Of a stretch of 50,591 bases of DNA, positions 26,378 through 36,336 are shown piece by piece. The notes under the pieces were generated by a model. It had not been told where the DNA came from. It made no database searches and saw nothing but the letters and a program-made list of their open reading frames with translations. Made by a program: the position numbers and the translations under genes. Source of the stretch: Bacteroidales bacterium (lineage in GTDB: Bacteria > Bacteroidota > Bacteroidia > Bacteroidales > UBA932). Every line of letters starts with the position of its first letter. Within the stretch, counting starts at the first letter, position 1. Where the stretch lies: positions 1-50,591 of the forward strand of contig JAFSVL010000091.1 in NCBI GenBank assembly GCA_017445015.1, written 5' to 3'.

Positions 26378-27524
26378 CGCCGATATAGGTTAAAATGAAT
26401 TTGATGTTTCCTTCACCGGAGACCTTAAGATACCGGTCGGGAGAAGTGCCCGACTGAGGATAGGCACTCACATCCAGCGTCTTCGGAAGCTGGGTCTTGT
26501 CCATCGAGAAACTGGCCAATGAAGTCGCACCGTCCGTTATCTCGTATTTAGGCGTCCTTGAAGAATACTGGGCAGTAATCGTCATCTCGGAAAGCGTATA
26601 TCCTGCGATATTCGGCAGTTTGATCGATTTGTTGGAGGCGAGACACAGATAAGGTTGGGCTGAACTCCAGCGATAGGCGTCGCCGTTGAACAGGTAGGCC
26701 GGATAGTCTTCAAGCCAGAAATCAAAGTCGATTCCCGCAGTAGATCCGCGTAAAGGAAGCATTTGCGCCTCTCCTCCTACCATCCTCACGAATTTGGTTG
26801 CGTCGGTACAATCCAGACGAAGCACTTTGAGCGCACTCTGACGGATGATCATCGTAAGAGGGGCCACCGTCGGGGCGAACGCCGCTTCCGGACGGAATTC
26901 CGCCTTGTATTCCACGGGGTTCTCGGTTGGATTCGCCGGGAAAGAGAAGACCAGATGATGGAGGGACGGAGCCAGCGGATCATCCTCGATGGTATAGCTC
27001 AACCCTTCCGTCAGGCATTCAATCTGATAGCCGATATTGACAGTGAAATCCACCTTGGCCGACACGGAGGTGGAAGGCACGCTCTGCTCCAGCGGGTCCA
27101 CGAAGAATTTCGGCAGCGCTCCGTCCTGCAGCAGGCTGAAGTCCAACTTGCGGCCGAAGACCGTCCACTGATCCGGATCGTCCACGTCCAATTCCGCATC
27201 GGTGGAAACGGAATAGGAGAAACTGCGCCCTTCAAAGGAAGTATTTTCCGCCACGGCAAGCAGCACGGAGGCGGGACCGGAACCTTCGGTCACCTCGGGG
27301 GTAAGCCCTTCGTCCGCCGTGATGGTCCACGGGACGTTGGCCTCGATAGCGAGGACGACGACGCCCGCATCGGCGCTTATTTCATCGGCGGAAGCGACAG
27401 CGTCAAAATACTGATAGCACTTGGCCTTGACGGTGCCGGCCTTCGGATTGTCCTTCTTGCAGGAGACCACGGGCAGAAGCGCCGCACAAAGCGCCAGAAC
27501 GGCGATTTTATCAAAAATTTTCAT
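26370..27524 (-). CDS. BACON-like surface lipoprotein, possible SGBP
   Basis: A 384-residue lipoprotein (VVSCKKD) directly after SusD, the usual position of a surface glycan-binding protein. The N-terminal two thirds carry Ig-like beta-strands with a BACON-type pattern (NVPWTITADEG, then a second similar unit). The C-terminal ~150 residues (26370 to about 26825) are the recurring domain: LDCTDATKF, FDFWLEDYPAY, IKLPNIAGYTL, KFILTY. This copy is closest to the two tandem copies in the protein at 40328-42190. It starts 3 bases after the SusD stop. A role in binding the target polysaccharide at the cell surface is inferred from position and domain type. Confidence 0.75.
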   Translation of the reverse strand: MKIFDKIAVLALCAALLPVVSCKKDNPKAGTVKAKCYQYFDAVASADEISADAGVVVLAIEANVPWTITADEGLTPEVTEGSGPASVLLAVAENTSFEGRSFSYSVSTDAELDVDDPDQWTVFGRKLDFSLLQDGALPKFFVDPLEQSVPSTSVSAKVDFTVNIGYQIECLTEGLSYTIEDDPLAPSLHHLVFSFPANPTENPVEYKAEFRPEAAFAPTVAPLTMIIRQSALKVLRLDCTDATKFVRMVGGEAQMLPLRGSTAGIDFDFWLEDYPAYLFNGDAYRWSSAQPYLCLASNKSIKLPNIAGYTLSEMTITAQYSSRTPKYEITDGATSLASFSMDKTQLPKTLDVSAYPQSGTSPDRYLKVSGEGNIKFILTYIGVE

Positions 27525-27527
27525 AGG

Positions 27528-29291
27528 CTATTCTCTGGAAAAGTCATTCTTGTCAGCCGTGCTCATCGCGGAATTGGCGGTGAGTTCCTCCTTGGGGAAT
27601 TCGCAGAGCAGCGCGCCACGAATCTTGATATCGTCCTCGGCAAAGTCGTAGCGGAAATCGCTGCGGCCGAAATACGTGGCCATGTAATTCTCGCCGGCAT
27701 CCCCCATTACTTCGAAGAAGAAGTTGCGGGCCTGGAGGATGTTCTCCTTGAACCATTTTCCGCCGAGCCGGCGCACCTCGTAGTACGCATGGCTCTCGCC
27801 GCAAAGTTCAAAGAGCTTGTCCCAGACGATGTTGTCCACGCTCACCTGCTCCATATCCCAGAGCGGGGTCCCGCCGCGCTTATGCACCTCGTTCACCAGG
27901 TCCAGGGCCACGGCCGCGCCGGCCTCCGTATGCATCGCCGCCTCAGCGGCAATGTAATACAGCTCGGCGAAGCGCATATAGTAGAAGTCCGCCACATCGG
28001 GTTTGCCCTGGTAGGTCGGCGTGTTGTACTTGCGGAAGAACGGCATAAAATTCGTCAGGTTCGAACCGCTGACGCTGGGATAGATGCGCGTAGCCGTGGT
28101 GGCATTGCAGGGGATGAACTCGTTGTAAATCAGCGCCACGTCTATCCGCGGGTCAGCACAGACCTTGTAGAGGGAATCCTTCTTGCAGCCCTTGTCCCAG
28201 GCGTAGCGGCGGCACCACTCGTTGAAGAAGAAGCGGCTGGGCCGGACATTGCCGGAACGGGAAACCGTGGTCCAGTTGACCTCCACCTCCACGTCGGGCG
28301 GGAAGGTGGGCAGGGAACGCGTCGCCGTGTAGTTGCCCGTACTGAAGACCTCGGACTGGATGGTGATGATCCGCTCGTCCAGGTTCCAGCAGTCGCGGCC
28401 GCGGGCGTCCAGATAGCCGACCTTCCAGCGGTAGAGATCCTTGAAGGCGAGGGCCAGCGCGTACGGTCCGTTTTCAATGACATCGGTGGCCGTATCGTAG
28501 CACAGTTTCCAGGCCTTGGCCTTGTCCGTCCCGATTTCGTCGGCCGCAAACACCGGCTTGCGCTCCGGGCGGGTTTCGTCGTAGAAATTGAAGTTCGAAG
28601 GATCCTGGTCCACTTCCAACAGGGAGGCAATCTGCAGGTAAACCGCGGAGAGCAGCGCCTTCGCCGCCCACTTGTTGGAACGGCCCTGGGTGGGGGTAAC
28701 CTGCGCTACGCGCGCGGGGTCCCGCATCCCGTCCCAGGCGTCCTTGAGGTCGGCCACGATCTGGTCATATACCTTATAATAAGGCGTGCGCGGGATGGCG
28801 TGGAAGGCCGTCTCGTTGGACTCCAGCGCCAGGGGCACGTCTCCGTACAGACGCACAGCCGCCAGATAAATCAGCGCCCGGTACATCTTGCACTCGGCTT
28901 CGATTTCCCGCTTGTAGGCCTCGTCCACCGGGCTTTCCGGCAAATGATGCAGCAGCACGTTACAGTTGTTGATCGCCGTGTAGATGTTGCCATACAGGTC
29001 GATGTTCAGGCTCATCGACGTGTAAGTCATATTGGTGATGATACACTTCCAGCGGTTGTCTTCGACGCGCCCGTTGGGACTGCCGAAGTGCACCAGGCCG
29101 GAACAGGACTCCAGGTTTTCCGGATAGTCCTTGGTAAAGAAGTTCAGGCTGGCCTGGATACCGCGGATGTTCGCTTCCAACGCCGCCTCCGTATCGTAGG
29201 TGTTGGTCAGGGACGTGGTCGTATGCTCGTCCAGGAAAGTACAGGATGCGAGCGCAAGGGCCGTGAATGCGATAAGGATATATTTTTTCAT
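27528..29291 (-). CDS. SusD-like starch-binding outer-membrane lipoprotein
   Basis: A 587-residue SusD/RagB-family lipoprotein (LALASCTFLDEH). It has the usual N-terminal SusD segment (ALEANIRGIQASLN) and helical TPR-like pairs with RFAELYYIAAEAA. The C-terminal part is typical too (LVNEVHKRGG, ESHAYYEVRRLGG). SusD proteins form a hinged lid over the SusC pore and capture oligosaccharides. The true start is the ATG at 29291, which opens the signal peptide; the frame continues 33 codons upstream without one. It lies 13 bases after SusC. It is the only SusD in the window, although there are two TonB-dependent receptors. Confidence 0.95.
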   Translation of the reverse strand: MKKYILIAFTALALASCTFLDEHTTTSLTNTYDTEAALEANIRGIQASLNFFTKDYPENLESCSGLVHFGSPNGRVEDNRWKCIITNMTYTSMSLNIDLYGNIYTAINNCNVLLHHLPESPVDEAYKREIEAECKMYRALIYLAAVRLYGDVPLALESNETAFHAIPRTPYYKVYDQIVADLKDAWDGMRDPARVAQVTPTQGRSNKWAAKALLSAVYLQIASLLEVDQDPSNFNFYDETRPERKPVFAADEIGTDKAKAWKLCYDTATDVIENGPYALALAFKDLYRWKVGYLDARGRDCWNLDERIITIQSEVFSTGNYTATRSLPTFPPDVEVEVNWTTVSRSGNVRPSRFFFNEWCRRYAWDKGCKKDSLYKVCADPRIDVALIYNEFIPCNATTATRIYPSVSGSNLTNFMPFFRKYNTPTYQGKPDVADFYYMRFAELYYIAAEAAMHTEAGAAVALDLVNEVHKRGGTPLWDMEQVSVDNIVWDKLFELCGESHAYYEVRRLGGKWFKENILQARNFFFEVMGDAGENYMATYFGRSDFRYDFAEDDIKIRGALLCEFPKEELTANSAMSTADKNDFSRE

Positions 29292-29304
29292 TGCCGTACG
29301 AACT

Positions 29305-32300
29305 TTAGAAGGTGAACTTGATGTCTCCGGTAAAGGAACGGGTGTTGGGGTAGGAACCGACATCGACGCCCATTCTCCGGATGTCCGCACCGAAGCTGTT
29401 GACCTCCGGATCCCAGCCGGTATAGGCCGTCGCCACGAAGAGGTTGCCGCCGGAGACGCCGATGGAAAGGCCCTTCAGGACAGCGTTCTTCTTCTTTTTC
29501 AGCGGAATGCGATAGGAAAGGGACAGGTTTGCCAGGCGCAGGTAGGACCCGTCCTCGACATAGCGGTCCGTAATGTAGTTCTGGTCTTCCGAGTAGCCCA
29601 GGCGGGGGGCCGTACCGTTCCGGTTGAACGAAGACCAGGCGTTGCGATAGGCGTCCGCGCGGATATTGTGGATACGGGTGGCCGAGGTAGCGACATTGGT
29701 CGCCAGGTCCTGGCTGAGGTTGTTGTTGTAGATGTCGTTGCCGTAGGCGCCGTTGAAATCGGCGGTCAGGGTCAGCCCCTTCCAGGTGAAGGAAGTGTTG
29801 AAGCCGAAGGTGAAATCCGGGTTCGGGTCGCCGATGAGCGTACGGTCGTCGTCATCGATACAGCCGTTGCCGTTGAGGTCCAGGTATTTCACGTCGCCGG
29901 GCTTCGCCTTGGCCCCGTCGCCGAATCCCGGCCAGTCCTCGCCTTCCTGCACGATGCCCGCCGACTTCAGGCCGTAGAACTGCCCGAGCGGCTGCCCTTC
30001 GATAAAGATGTTGAGGATGGCGATGCTGGAGGTCGATGCCCGCAGGGTACCGCCCCAGAAGTAGTTGACTTCCTGCTTGTTGCCCGGGGAGAGATAAATC
30101 TCGCCGCGCTGGATGTCCTCGCCGATGGCCACAATCCGGTTGCGGTTCACGGACAGGTTGCCGCCGAGCGTCCACTCGAAATCACGGGTCTTCACCGGCA
30201 CCGTGTTGAGGGAGAACTCGACACCGCGGTTGCGGATGGTACCCTGGTTGACCCACATCGTGGCGAAACCACTGGAACGGGCAATCTGCTTCTGCTGCAG
30301 GAGGTCCCGGGTCAGCTTGTTGTAGAAGTCCACACTGAAGGCCAGCCGGCCCTTGAAGAAGCCCATATCGATACCGGCGTTCACCTGGTCCGTCGTCTCC
30401 CAGCGCAGTTTCGGGTTGGCAATGCCGTCCAGATACACGCCGATCTGCGAATGCGAGTCATTGGTCGGAGTATGGTCCGGCACACGCGCGCTGACAAAGG
30501 TAGGAATCGTGGCATAGGAAGACATGTTCTGGTTGCCGACGAGACCCCAGCCCACACGCAGTTTCATCTGGGAAATCACGGGTACGTTGAACCAGTGCTC
30601 TTCATTGAGACGCCAGGCAAAGGCGAAGGAAGGGAAAACGCCCCACTTGTTGGCCCCCTGGAAGTGGCTCGAACCGTCGGCACGCAGGGTCGCCGTCAGG
30701 ACGTAGCGGTCTTTCCAGCTGTAAATGGCCCGCAAGTAGAAGGAAAGAATCTGGTAGGCCGTTTCACCGTAGGTAAAGGTGCTGTAGAGGGGCAGCGCAT
30801 TGCTGATGGCCTCCGTCCTGGCACCGTCCTGGTCCAACCACCAGCCCTCGTTGTACACGGTGTGCCGGTAGTTGCCGGACATCGTCATACCCAGGGTACC
30901 GGAAAGATGGTGACCGCCGGAGAAAGCCTTGTTCACCAGCAGCATATTGTCCCAGTTCCAGTTCAGGAAATCGATGCCGGTACTATTTGCGAGCGAGCCC
31001 ACCAGACGGCTGATCTGCTCCCCTTTGAAGCGGTCGAAACGGGTGCTGCGCCAGTCGCCGCCGGCAATCGTCTTGAAACTGAGCCAGGGCGTGATGTCCC
31101 ACTGGAAATACATACTGGGCGTTACGCGCAGTTCTTTCTTGGTACTGGTGAAATACTTGAGCCAGCGGTCCGGACCGGCGGAGATGTTCTCGTCGTCCTC
31201 GTCCTCATCGAAGATATCGTGCTCGGAATAGGGCTGGTAGGTCAGGATACTCCGCATCCAGCTGCCCTGGGCCGTCACCTTGGAGGAGTTGGCGCCCTGG
31301 GAGAGCTGCGAGATGGAATAACCCAGGTTGAGTTTCGTTCCTATGGTAATCTTGCGGAAGAGCTGCTTGTCCAGGCTCAGGCGCATCGTGTACTGCTCGA
31401 AACCGGTGTTCTTGACGGCGCCCTGGGTATTGTTATAGCCCACGGAGAACATATAGCGCACGGCTTCGGGACGCCCGGCGATGGCAAAATAGTAGCGCTG
31501 GCCGATGGCCGTACGGAAAGAATAATCCTGCCAGTCCACCGGCGTCACCTTCAGGTTCCCCGTTTCCTTGTCGTAAATCCGGTTCAGGGCCGACTGGGCG
31601 CCGCTGGCCTCCAGGTATCCCACAAAGTCGTCAAACTGGAGCATATCAATCCGCTTGTTGACATTGGAGACGGTCACGCCCGCGTTGAACTTGACGGTCA
31701 TCTTCTCCTGCCTGGCGGCCTTGGTGGTGATCAGCACCACGCCGTTGGCGCCCTGGGAACCGTAAATGGCCGTCGCCGAAGCATCCTTGAGGATTTCCAT
31801 CGAGGCGATATCCTGCGGGTTGATACCGTTGAGACCGTTGGTCTCCTCGGCCGTTCCTGCATCGCCGCCACCCTGGGTGAATCCGCCGGCTGCTGTGGAA
31901 GCGCCGTTGATAATCACACCGTCCACCACATACAGGGGTTCGGTACTGCCGTTGAAGGAACTCAGACCACGCACGCGGATGCTCACGCCGCCGTCCGGAG
32001 AGGCGCCGTTGCTCAGGACCTGCACGCCGGAAACGCGTCCGGAGAGCAACTGGTCCAGGGAGGTGCTGCGGGCCGCATCTTCTTCATCCACCTTGACGGA
32101 GGCCACCGATCCCGTGAGGTCCGAACGCCGCATGGCGCCGTAACCCACGACCACGATTTCATCCAGCATCTGGGCGTCCTCTTCCAGGACCACGTCGATG
32201 CGGCTGCGGCCGTTCACCGGAACGGACTGCAGTTTGAAGTTCATACAGTTGAAATCCAGCACCGCCTTTTCCCGCGGCACTTTAAGGGTATATTTTCCGT

Positions 32301-32490
32301 CGAGGTCGGTCGTGGTATAAACGGTCGAACTGCCCTGCAGGATGACCGCCGCCCCCATCAGGGGTTCTTTCTTGTTGTCCAGGACGACACCGGAAACCGT
32401 AATCAGGTCATCGACGGCCGCAAATGCGGAAGAAGCCGCACAAAGCAAGGTGCACGCCGCAATCAGTAGGTTATGGAAAAAATGTTTCAT
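29305..32490 (-). CDS. SusC-like TonB-dependent outer-membrane transporter
   Basis: A 1061-residue transporter with all canonical parts: signal peptide, carboxypeptidase-like regulatory domain (VSGVVLDNKKEPLMGAAV), TonB box (DEIVVVGYG), plug domain (SGRVSGVQV, VRGLSS, VVDGVII, DASATAIYGSQGANGVV) and a long beta-barrel ending in aromatic KFTF. It imports oligosaccharides into the periplasm together with the downstream SusD. It starts 12 bases after the short TonB-dependent receptor gene. Substrate specificity cannot be read from sequence, but the neighbouring lyases imply acidic oligosaccharides. Confidence 0.95.
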   Translation of the reverse strand: MKHFFHNLLIAACTLLCAASSAFAAVDDLITVSGVVLDNKKEPLMGAAVILQGSSTVYTTTDLDGKYTLKVPREKAVLDFNCMNFKLQSVPVNGRSRIDVVLEEDAQMLDEIVVVGYGAMRRSDLTGSVASVKVDEEDAARSTSLDQLLSGRVSGVQVLSNGASPDGGVSIRVRGLSSFNGSTEPLYVVDGVIINGASTAAGGFTQGGGDAGTAEETNGLNGINPQDIASMEILKDASATAIYGSQGANGVVLITTKAARQEKMTVKFNAGVTVSNVNKRIDMLQFDDFVGYLEASGAQSALNRIYDKETGNLKVTPVDWQDYSFRTAIGQRYYFAIAGRPEAVRYMFSVGYNNTQGAVKNTGFEQYTMRLSLDKQLFRKITIGTKLNLGYSISQLSQGANSSKVTAQGSWMRSILTYQPYSEHDIFDEDEDDENISAGPDRWLKYFTSTKKELRVTPSMYFQWDITPWLSFKTIAGGDWRSTRFDRFKGEQISRLVGSLANSTGIDFLNWNWDNMLLVNKAFSGGHHLSGTLGMTMSGNYRHTVYNEGWWLDQDGARTEAISNALPLYSTFTYGETAYQILSFYLRAIYSWKDRYVLTATLRADGSSHFQGANKWGVFPSFAFAWRLNEEHWFNVPVISQMKLRVGWGLVGNQNMSSYATIPTFVSARVPDHTPTNDSHSQIGVYLDGIANPKLRWETTDQVNAGIDMGFFKGRLAFSVDFYNKLTRDLLQQKQIARSSGFATMWVNQGTIRNRGVEFSLNTVPVKTRDFEWTLGGNLSVNRNRIVAIGEDIQRGEIYLSPGNKQEVNYFWGGTLRASTSSIAILNIFIEGQPLGQFYGLKSAGIVQEGEDWPGFGDGAKAKPGDVKYLDLNGNGCIDDDDRTLIGDPNPDFTFGFNTSFTWKGLTLTADFNGAYGNDIYNNNLSQDLATNVATSATRIHNIRADAYRNAWSSFNRNGTAPRLGYSEDQNYITDRYVEDGSYLRLANLSLSYRIPLKKKKNAVLKGLSIGVSGGNLFVATAYTGWDPEVNSFGADIRRMGVDVGSYPNTRSFTGDIKFTF

Positions 32491-32502
32491 CGTGCTGTCC
32501 TC

Positions 32503-34845
32503 CTAGAATTTTAAGCCTACGCCAAAGATAACGGACGGACTAAGGGAGAGACCCTCATAGTCATTGCCCCGGGAGAGCGGATGGAGTCCGAAGGGGGACG
32601 CCTCCGGATAGCCCCCGGCAAAGCGGCTGAGCGTAAAGAGATTGTGTCCGGAAAGCGTAAGCGACAAGCCCTTCACCGCGCAGGCGGGAAGCGGGACGTC
32701 GTACGAAAGCGCCGCCCGGGAGAGGCGCAGGAAATCGCCCCGGGAAACATAACGGGCCGTGAGCACCGTGCGGTTTTCCGCACGCATCGAAGCTCCGTCA
32801 ATCACGTGGAAACCCGCCGCAAAATCCGCGTCCAGGTCCAGCGTAAAGCCATAGAGACGCAGCGTCGTGCCCACTCCGCCGTAGGATTCGGGAAGCAGGT
32901 TCCCGAGCGCGACGCAGTCGGATTCATTGATGACGCCGTCCTGGACGACATCTACATAATAACCGTCGGGGCCCACCTGGTAACCCATCATCGTACCCAC
33001 CGGCCTTCCGACGAGGTTGGCGGCGTAATGCCCGCCCCCGATATGGCCGGAATCATACCAGGCACAGTCTCCGTCCACGCGGACCACCTGGGTGCGCGCT
33101 TCGGTGAAATTCCCCTTCAGGATCCACTCCACATTGCGCGTGCGGATGAGCGCGGCGCTCAGGCCGACCTCGAAGCCGCGGGCCGTGAAAGCGGAACTGC
33201 GCGTCGAATACAGGACGGACGCACTCTTGCGCCAAATCCCGTCCACATCCTTCACGCCGGAATCGAAGATATCGAAACTGTCGTTGATCAAGCGGTTGAA
33301 GTACTTGCCTTCCAGAACGATGCGGTCCGCGAGGAAACCCATCTTCAAGCCCACGGTCCACTCGCGCATACGCTGGAGGGAACGGGCGTCGAAGTAGGTC
33401 TGCCGCGCTTTCTCCACCGCAGGAACGGACTGCGCGTCAATCACCGTATCAAAGAACGGATAGAGCAGGCTGCGTTCGTTGCCGCTCATTCCGTAACCGC
33501 CTTCCAGGCGCAGCTGGGAAACTGCCGTCGAAGATTTGAAGAACAGTTTCTGGAAATCCAGCCAGGCATCCGCCGCAGGATAGTATTCAAAGCGGCCGTC
33601 GAAGGCGCCCAGCGTCTTGTCGGCGCGGAACTTGAGGTTGATACCGGCCCCTTCGGCGAAACTATAGCCGAGGGTGGCAAACAGTCCGAGGTGGCCGAGC
33701 GTCTCGCTATAGAGATGCGTAGGACGCACACTGTTGGAAATGGAGATGCCGCGGGCCCGGAGTTCTTCGGCCAGGTAATCGTGCGCGGCGAGCGAATTGT
33801 ACACATTGTACGCGCCGTTGTAATCCACGCCCAGGTGGGCTTCCAGTCCGTGCTTGACGGCAAACCAGCGCTTGAAATTGAAGGCGCTGTTCACATTGTA
33901 GGAGAACGCGGAATTGTTCGTAATGCCGGCCAGGCCGTTCCAGGCCGCTCCGACGGAATTCTGCGTCCCGTACCAGACAAAACGGTTCTGGCTCCGGTAA
34001 TCGGCGCCGGCCGTGGTGGTCCAGTCCAGCCCCCGGCACAGGTTGAAGCGCAGCCAGGCGGAAGCCGTGGCGCCGTAACGCTTGCCGTCGTCCTGGTAAT
34101 CCGCAAGAATCTTTCCGCTGTTGTCAAAGTTCCCCAGGCCGCCCATAAAACTGACGCCGAACCAGAGGAACTTCGCCGCCCGGGTCTCGAACGTAGTGCG
34201 GAAATTCAGGTCCCGGGACCCGATGCCGCGCGAGGAGAAGCGGTAATCCCGGTAGGAGAGCGACGCCTGGAAGGAGGTGTTCCGCTTGGCCGCCCCGAAA
34301 CTCACGTAATGGTTGTGGAACAGGCCGCCGTTCACCTCGTATCCCACATTGGAATTCAACTGGACGGCTTTTCCGTTCTCCGCGGCAAGCTTCGTCTTGA
34401 CGATGATGACACCCGCCGCACCGCGCGAACCGTACAGGGCCGTCGCGCTGGCGTCCTTGAGCACCTCGATGCTCTCGATATCATAGGGAGAAAGCTGGAA
34501 GAAGGTATTGACGCCGGAAAGCTGTCCCACCTCGGGATAGTTCCAGAACGGGTTCACGTTGGTCCCGGAGACGTTCTCGATCATCACGCCGTCCACAATC
34601 CAGAGCGGCTGGTTGTCGCCGCGCAGGGTGCTGGTTCCCCGGATATCCACGCTCACGGGAGAAAGCGGACTGGTTCCGGTGCGGCTGACGCGCACGCCGG
34701 CCACTTCCCCGTCGAGAAGTTCCGCCAGGGTATGTGCCGCCGCCTGCGACGCCCCCAGGGTATCGGGGACGACTTTCGTCGATTGGGCAAGGGCAGGCGC
34801 CGATGCTGCCAGAACGGTCAGCAGAAAGAATATCGTTCGTTTCAT
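32503..34845 (-). CDS. Short SusC-like TonB-dependent receptor lacking N-terminal domain
   Basis: A 780-residue TonB-dependent receptor. It has a signal peptide, then almost at once a plug domain (LDGEVAGVRV, VDIRGTSTL, IVDGVMIENV, DASATALYGSRGAAGVI) and a beta-barrel ending FGVGLKF. Compared with the next gene it lacks the carboxypeptidase-like domain and any clear TonB box; only QSTKVVPDTLG precedes the plug. It is about 280 residues shorter. No SusD follows it directly. It may be a specialised porin-like receptor for a smaller ligand, use a divergent TonB box, or partner with the same SusD. It starts 4 bases after the upstream lipoprotein gene. The signal sequence is clear, so 5' truncation is unlikely. 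Confidence 0.85.
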   Translation of the reverse strand: MKRTIFFLLTVLAASAPALAQSTKVVPDTLGASQAAAHTLAELLDGEVAGVRVSRTGTSPLSPVSVDIRGTSTLRGDNQPLWIVDGVMIENVSGTNVNPFWNYPEVGQLSGVNTFFQLSPYDIESIEVLKDASATALYGSRGAAGVIIVKTKLAAENGKAVQLNSNVGYEVNGGLFHNHYVSFGAAKRNTSFQASLSYRDYRFSSRGIGSRDLNFRTTFETRAAKFLWFGVSFMGGLGNFDNSGKILADYQDDGKRYGATASAWLRFNLCRGLDWTTTAGADYRSQNRFVWYGTQNSVGAAWNGLAGITNNSAFSYNVNSAFNFKRWFAVKHGLEAHLGVDYNGAYNVYNSLAAHDYLAEELRARGISISNSVRPTHLYSETLGHLGLFATLGYSFAEGAGINLKFRADKTLGAFDGRFEYYPAADAWLDFQKLFFKSSTAVSQLRLEGGYGMSGNERSLLYPFFDTVIDAQSVPAVEKARQTYFDARSLQRMREWTVGLKMGFLADRIVLEGKYFNRLINDSFDIFDSGVKDVDGIWRKSASVLYSTRSSAFTARGFEVGLSAALIRTRNVEWILKGNFTEARTQVVRVDGDCAWYDSGHIGGGHYAANLVGRPVGTMMGYQVGPDGYYVDVVQDGVINESDCVALGNLLPESYGGVGTTLRLYGFTLDLDADFAAGFHVIDGASMRAENRTVLTARYVSRGDFLRLSRAALSYDVPLPACAVKGLSLTLSGHNLFTLSRFAGGYPEASPFGLHPLSRGNDYEGLSLSPSVIFGVGLKF

Positions 34846-34849
34846 AGGC

Positions 34850-36319
34850 TTACTTCACATAAAGGAGAATCAGGTTGCGCTGCCGGGAAGAACCCGAACC
34901 CACAATCTCATAATAGGAAGTGTTGTATTCGGTGTTCTCAAACTCCCAGGCGGCGACATCGCCGGTATTGGTGGTTTTCTTCGCGCCGATGAGGTCAGTC
35001 CCCTCCGGGTTGCGGGCGATGGAGAAGGTCTTGTTCGTGGCCGCCGTGGTGAATTCCACATAACCCAGACGGTATCCCTCGACGGCGGGGAGCCTGATGC
35101 TGCCGGCATTCATCCGCAGGAAGCCCATGCCACTGGCAAAATAACGGCTGATCAGTCCGTTCTTCAGGCCGAAGAGATATTCCTTTCCGTCCGGCGCGGT
35201 GAATTTATAGAAGAAGGTCTCTCCCTGGGTATTCAGTCCGCCGCTGTTGCTCGATACCCAGGGAATCGCCGGCACCGACTCGTCCGCCGGCTGCAGGGGG
35301 AAAGGAATCGATTCCTCGATGGCCGGGGTGAAATCAACGGCTACGGTGAAGCCCGTCCAGTGGGTAATGGTAAGCGTGACACTCTTCGCGGGATCCGAAG
35401 CGAGGGAAAATTTCACCTTCGCCTGCAGGCTTTCGCCGCTCTCATTGGGCGCCATCGTATAGGGAAGTTCCGTCTTCATCCCGCCTTCACCCTCGGAGGC
35501 CGACAGGGCGAAATCCAGGAGAGTGCTGGAAAGCACTTCCGCTTTCCAGGGGGCGTTGCAGTTGAAGCGCAGGGTGCCGGAAGTTGCATTCGGCAATCTG
35601 AACTGCTTGATATCCACTGCATTGGCGGCAATAAAAGGCTGGTCTGCCGTACGCTTAACCGCCACCTTGGCAGCCGCTTCGCCGCCGTTCACCCGGAAAG
35701 TTACCGTCGTGACGGTGCCTTCGGTACAACTGTAATTGGGCTGGGGCTTGATGACGGCCACCGCATCGCCGCTCCCGGCCATCGGCGTCACCGTAGCGGC
35801 CCCTTCGGGAGTTACTTCTACGCTCCAATCCGTATTACTCAGGATTTTTACCTGGATTTCCGCTTCCGATTCGGCCGGTAGCGAATAGGCGGACTCGCCG
35901 TCCAACGCAATCCGGTCGGTTTTGGCCAGCTGGGTGACGTTTATCTCCCGCAGCTGTCCGCTCCGGCTCAGCAACCGGAGGGTCGCCTGACGCGCCGCGT
36001 AGGCCTCATTCACCGCACATTCCAGACGCAGGGTTCCCGTCACGTCCGCACCGGCAGGATTGTTCCCGTCCTGTGCGGCAATCTTCAGCCAGGGTGCTTC
36101 GTCAGGATTCACCACAAAGGCGGACCAGTTTTCAGTACAACGGACCGGAACGCCGGTCTTGACGCTCAGGCTTCCCTTGCCGAAGGGAGCCACTTCGTCC
36201 GCAGGCACCGTCACGTCCTCCACCTCGAAGACGAACTGCGGTGCGCGCATATCCTCTGTCAGGCAGGACTGGACAGAGAGCGCCACAGCAAGCACCAGAG
36301 GAACAAATCGGAATTTCAT
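34850..36319 (-). CDS. BACON-like lipoprotein with recurring C-terminal domain
   Basis: A 489-residue lipoprotein (ALSVQSCLTED). Residues about 30-315 form two or three Ig-like BACON-type units (NTDWSVEVTPEG, NAPWKAEVLSS). The last ~165 residues contain the recurring domain (IRLPAVEGYRLGYVEF, ending NLILLYVK). It is probably an outer-membrane surface glycan-binding protein. Two starts are possible: the ATG at 36319 begins the signal peptide, and the ATG at 36337 overlaps the preceding stop in TAATG and adds six residues. It sits just before the two TonB-dependent receptors. Confidence 0.7.
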   Translation of the reverse strand: MKFRFVPLVLAVALSVQSCLTEDMRAPQFVFEVEDVTVPADEVAPFGKGSLSVKTGVPVRCTENWSAFVVNPDEAPWLKIAAQDGNNPAGADVTGTLRLECAVNEAYAARQATLRLLSRSGQLREINVTQLAKTDRIALDGESAYSLPAESEAEIQVKILSNTDWSVEVTPEGAATVTPMAGSGDAVAVIKPQPNYSCTEGTVTTVTFRVNGGEAAAKVAVKRTADQPFIAANAVDIKQFRLPNATSGTLRFNCNAPWKAEVLSSTLLDFALSASEGEGGMKTELPYTMAPNESGESLQAKVKFSLASDPAKSVTLTITHWTGFTVAVDFTPAIEESIPFPLQPADESVPAIPWVSSNSGGLNTQGETFFYKFTAPDGKEYLFGLKNGLISRYFASGMGFLRMNAGSIRLPAVEGYRLGYVEFTTAATNKTFSIARNPEGTDLIGAKKTTNTGDVAAWEFENTEYNTSYYEIVGSGSSRQRNLILLYVK

Positions 36320-36336
36320 AGATGTATCGGTTATCA

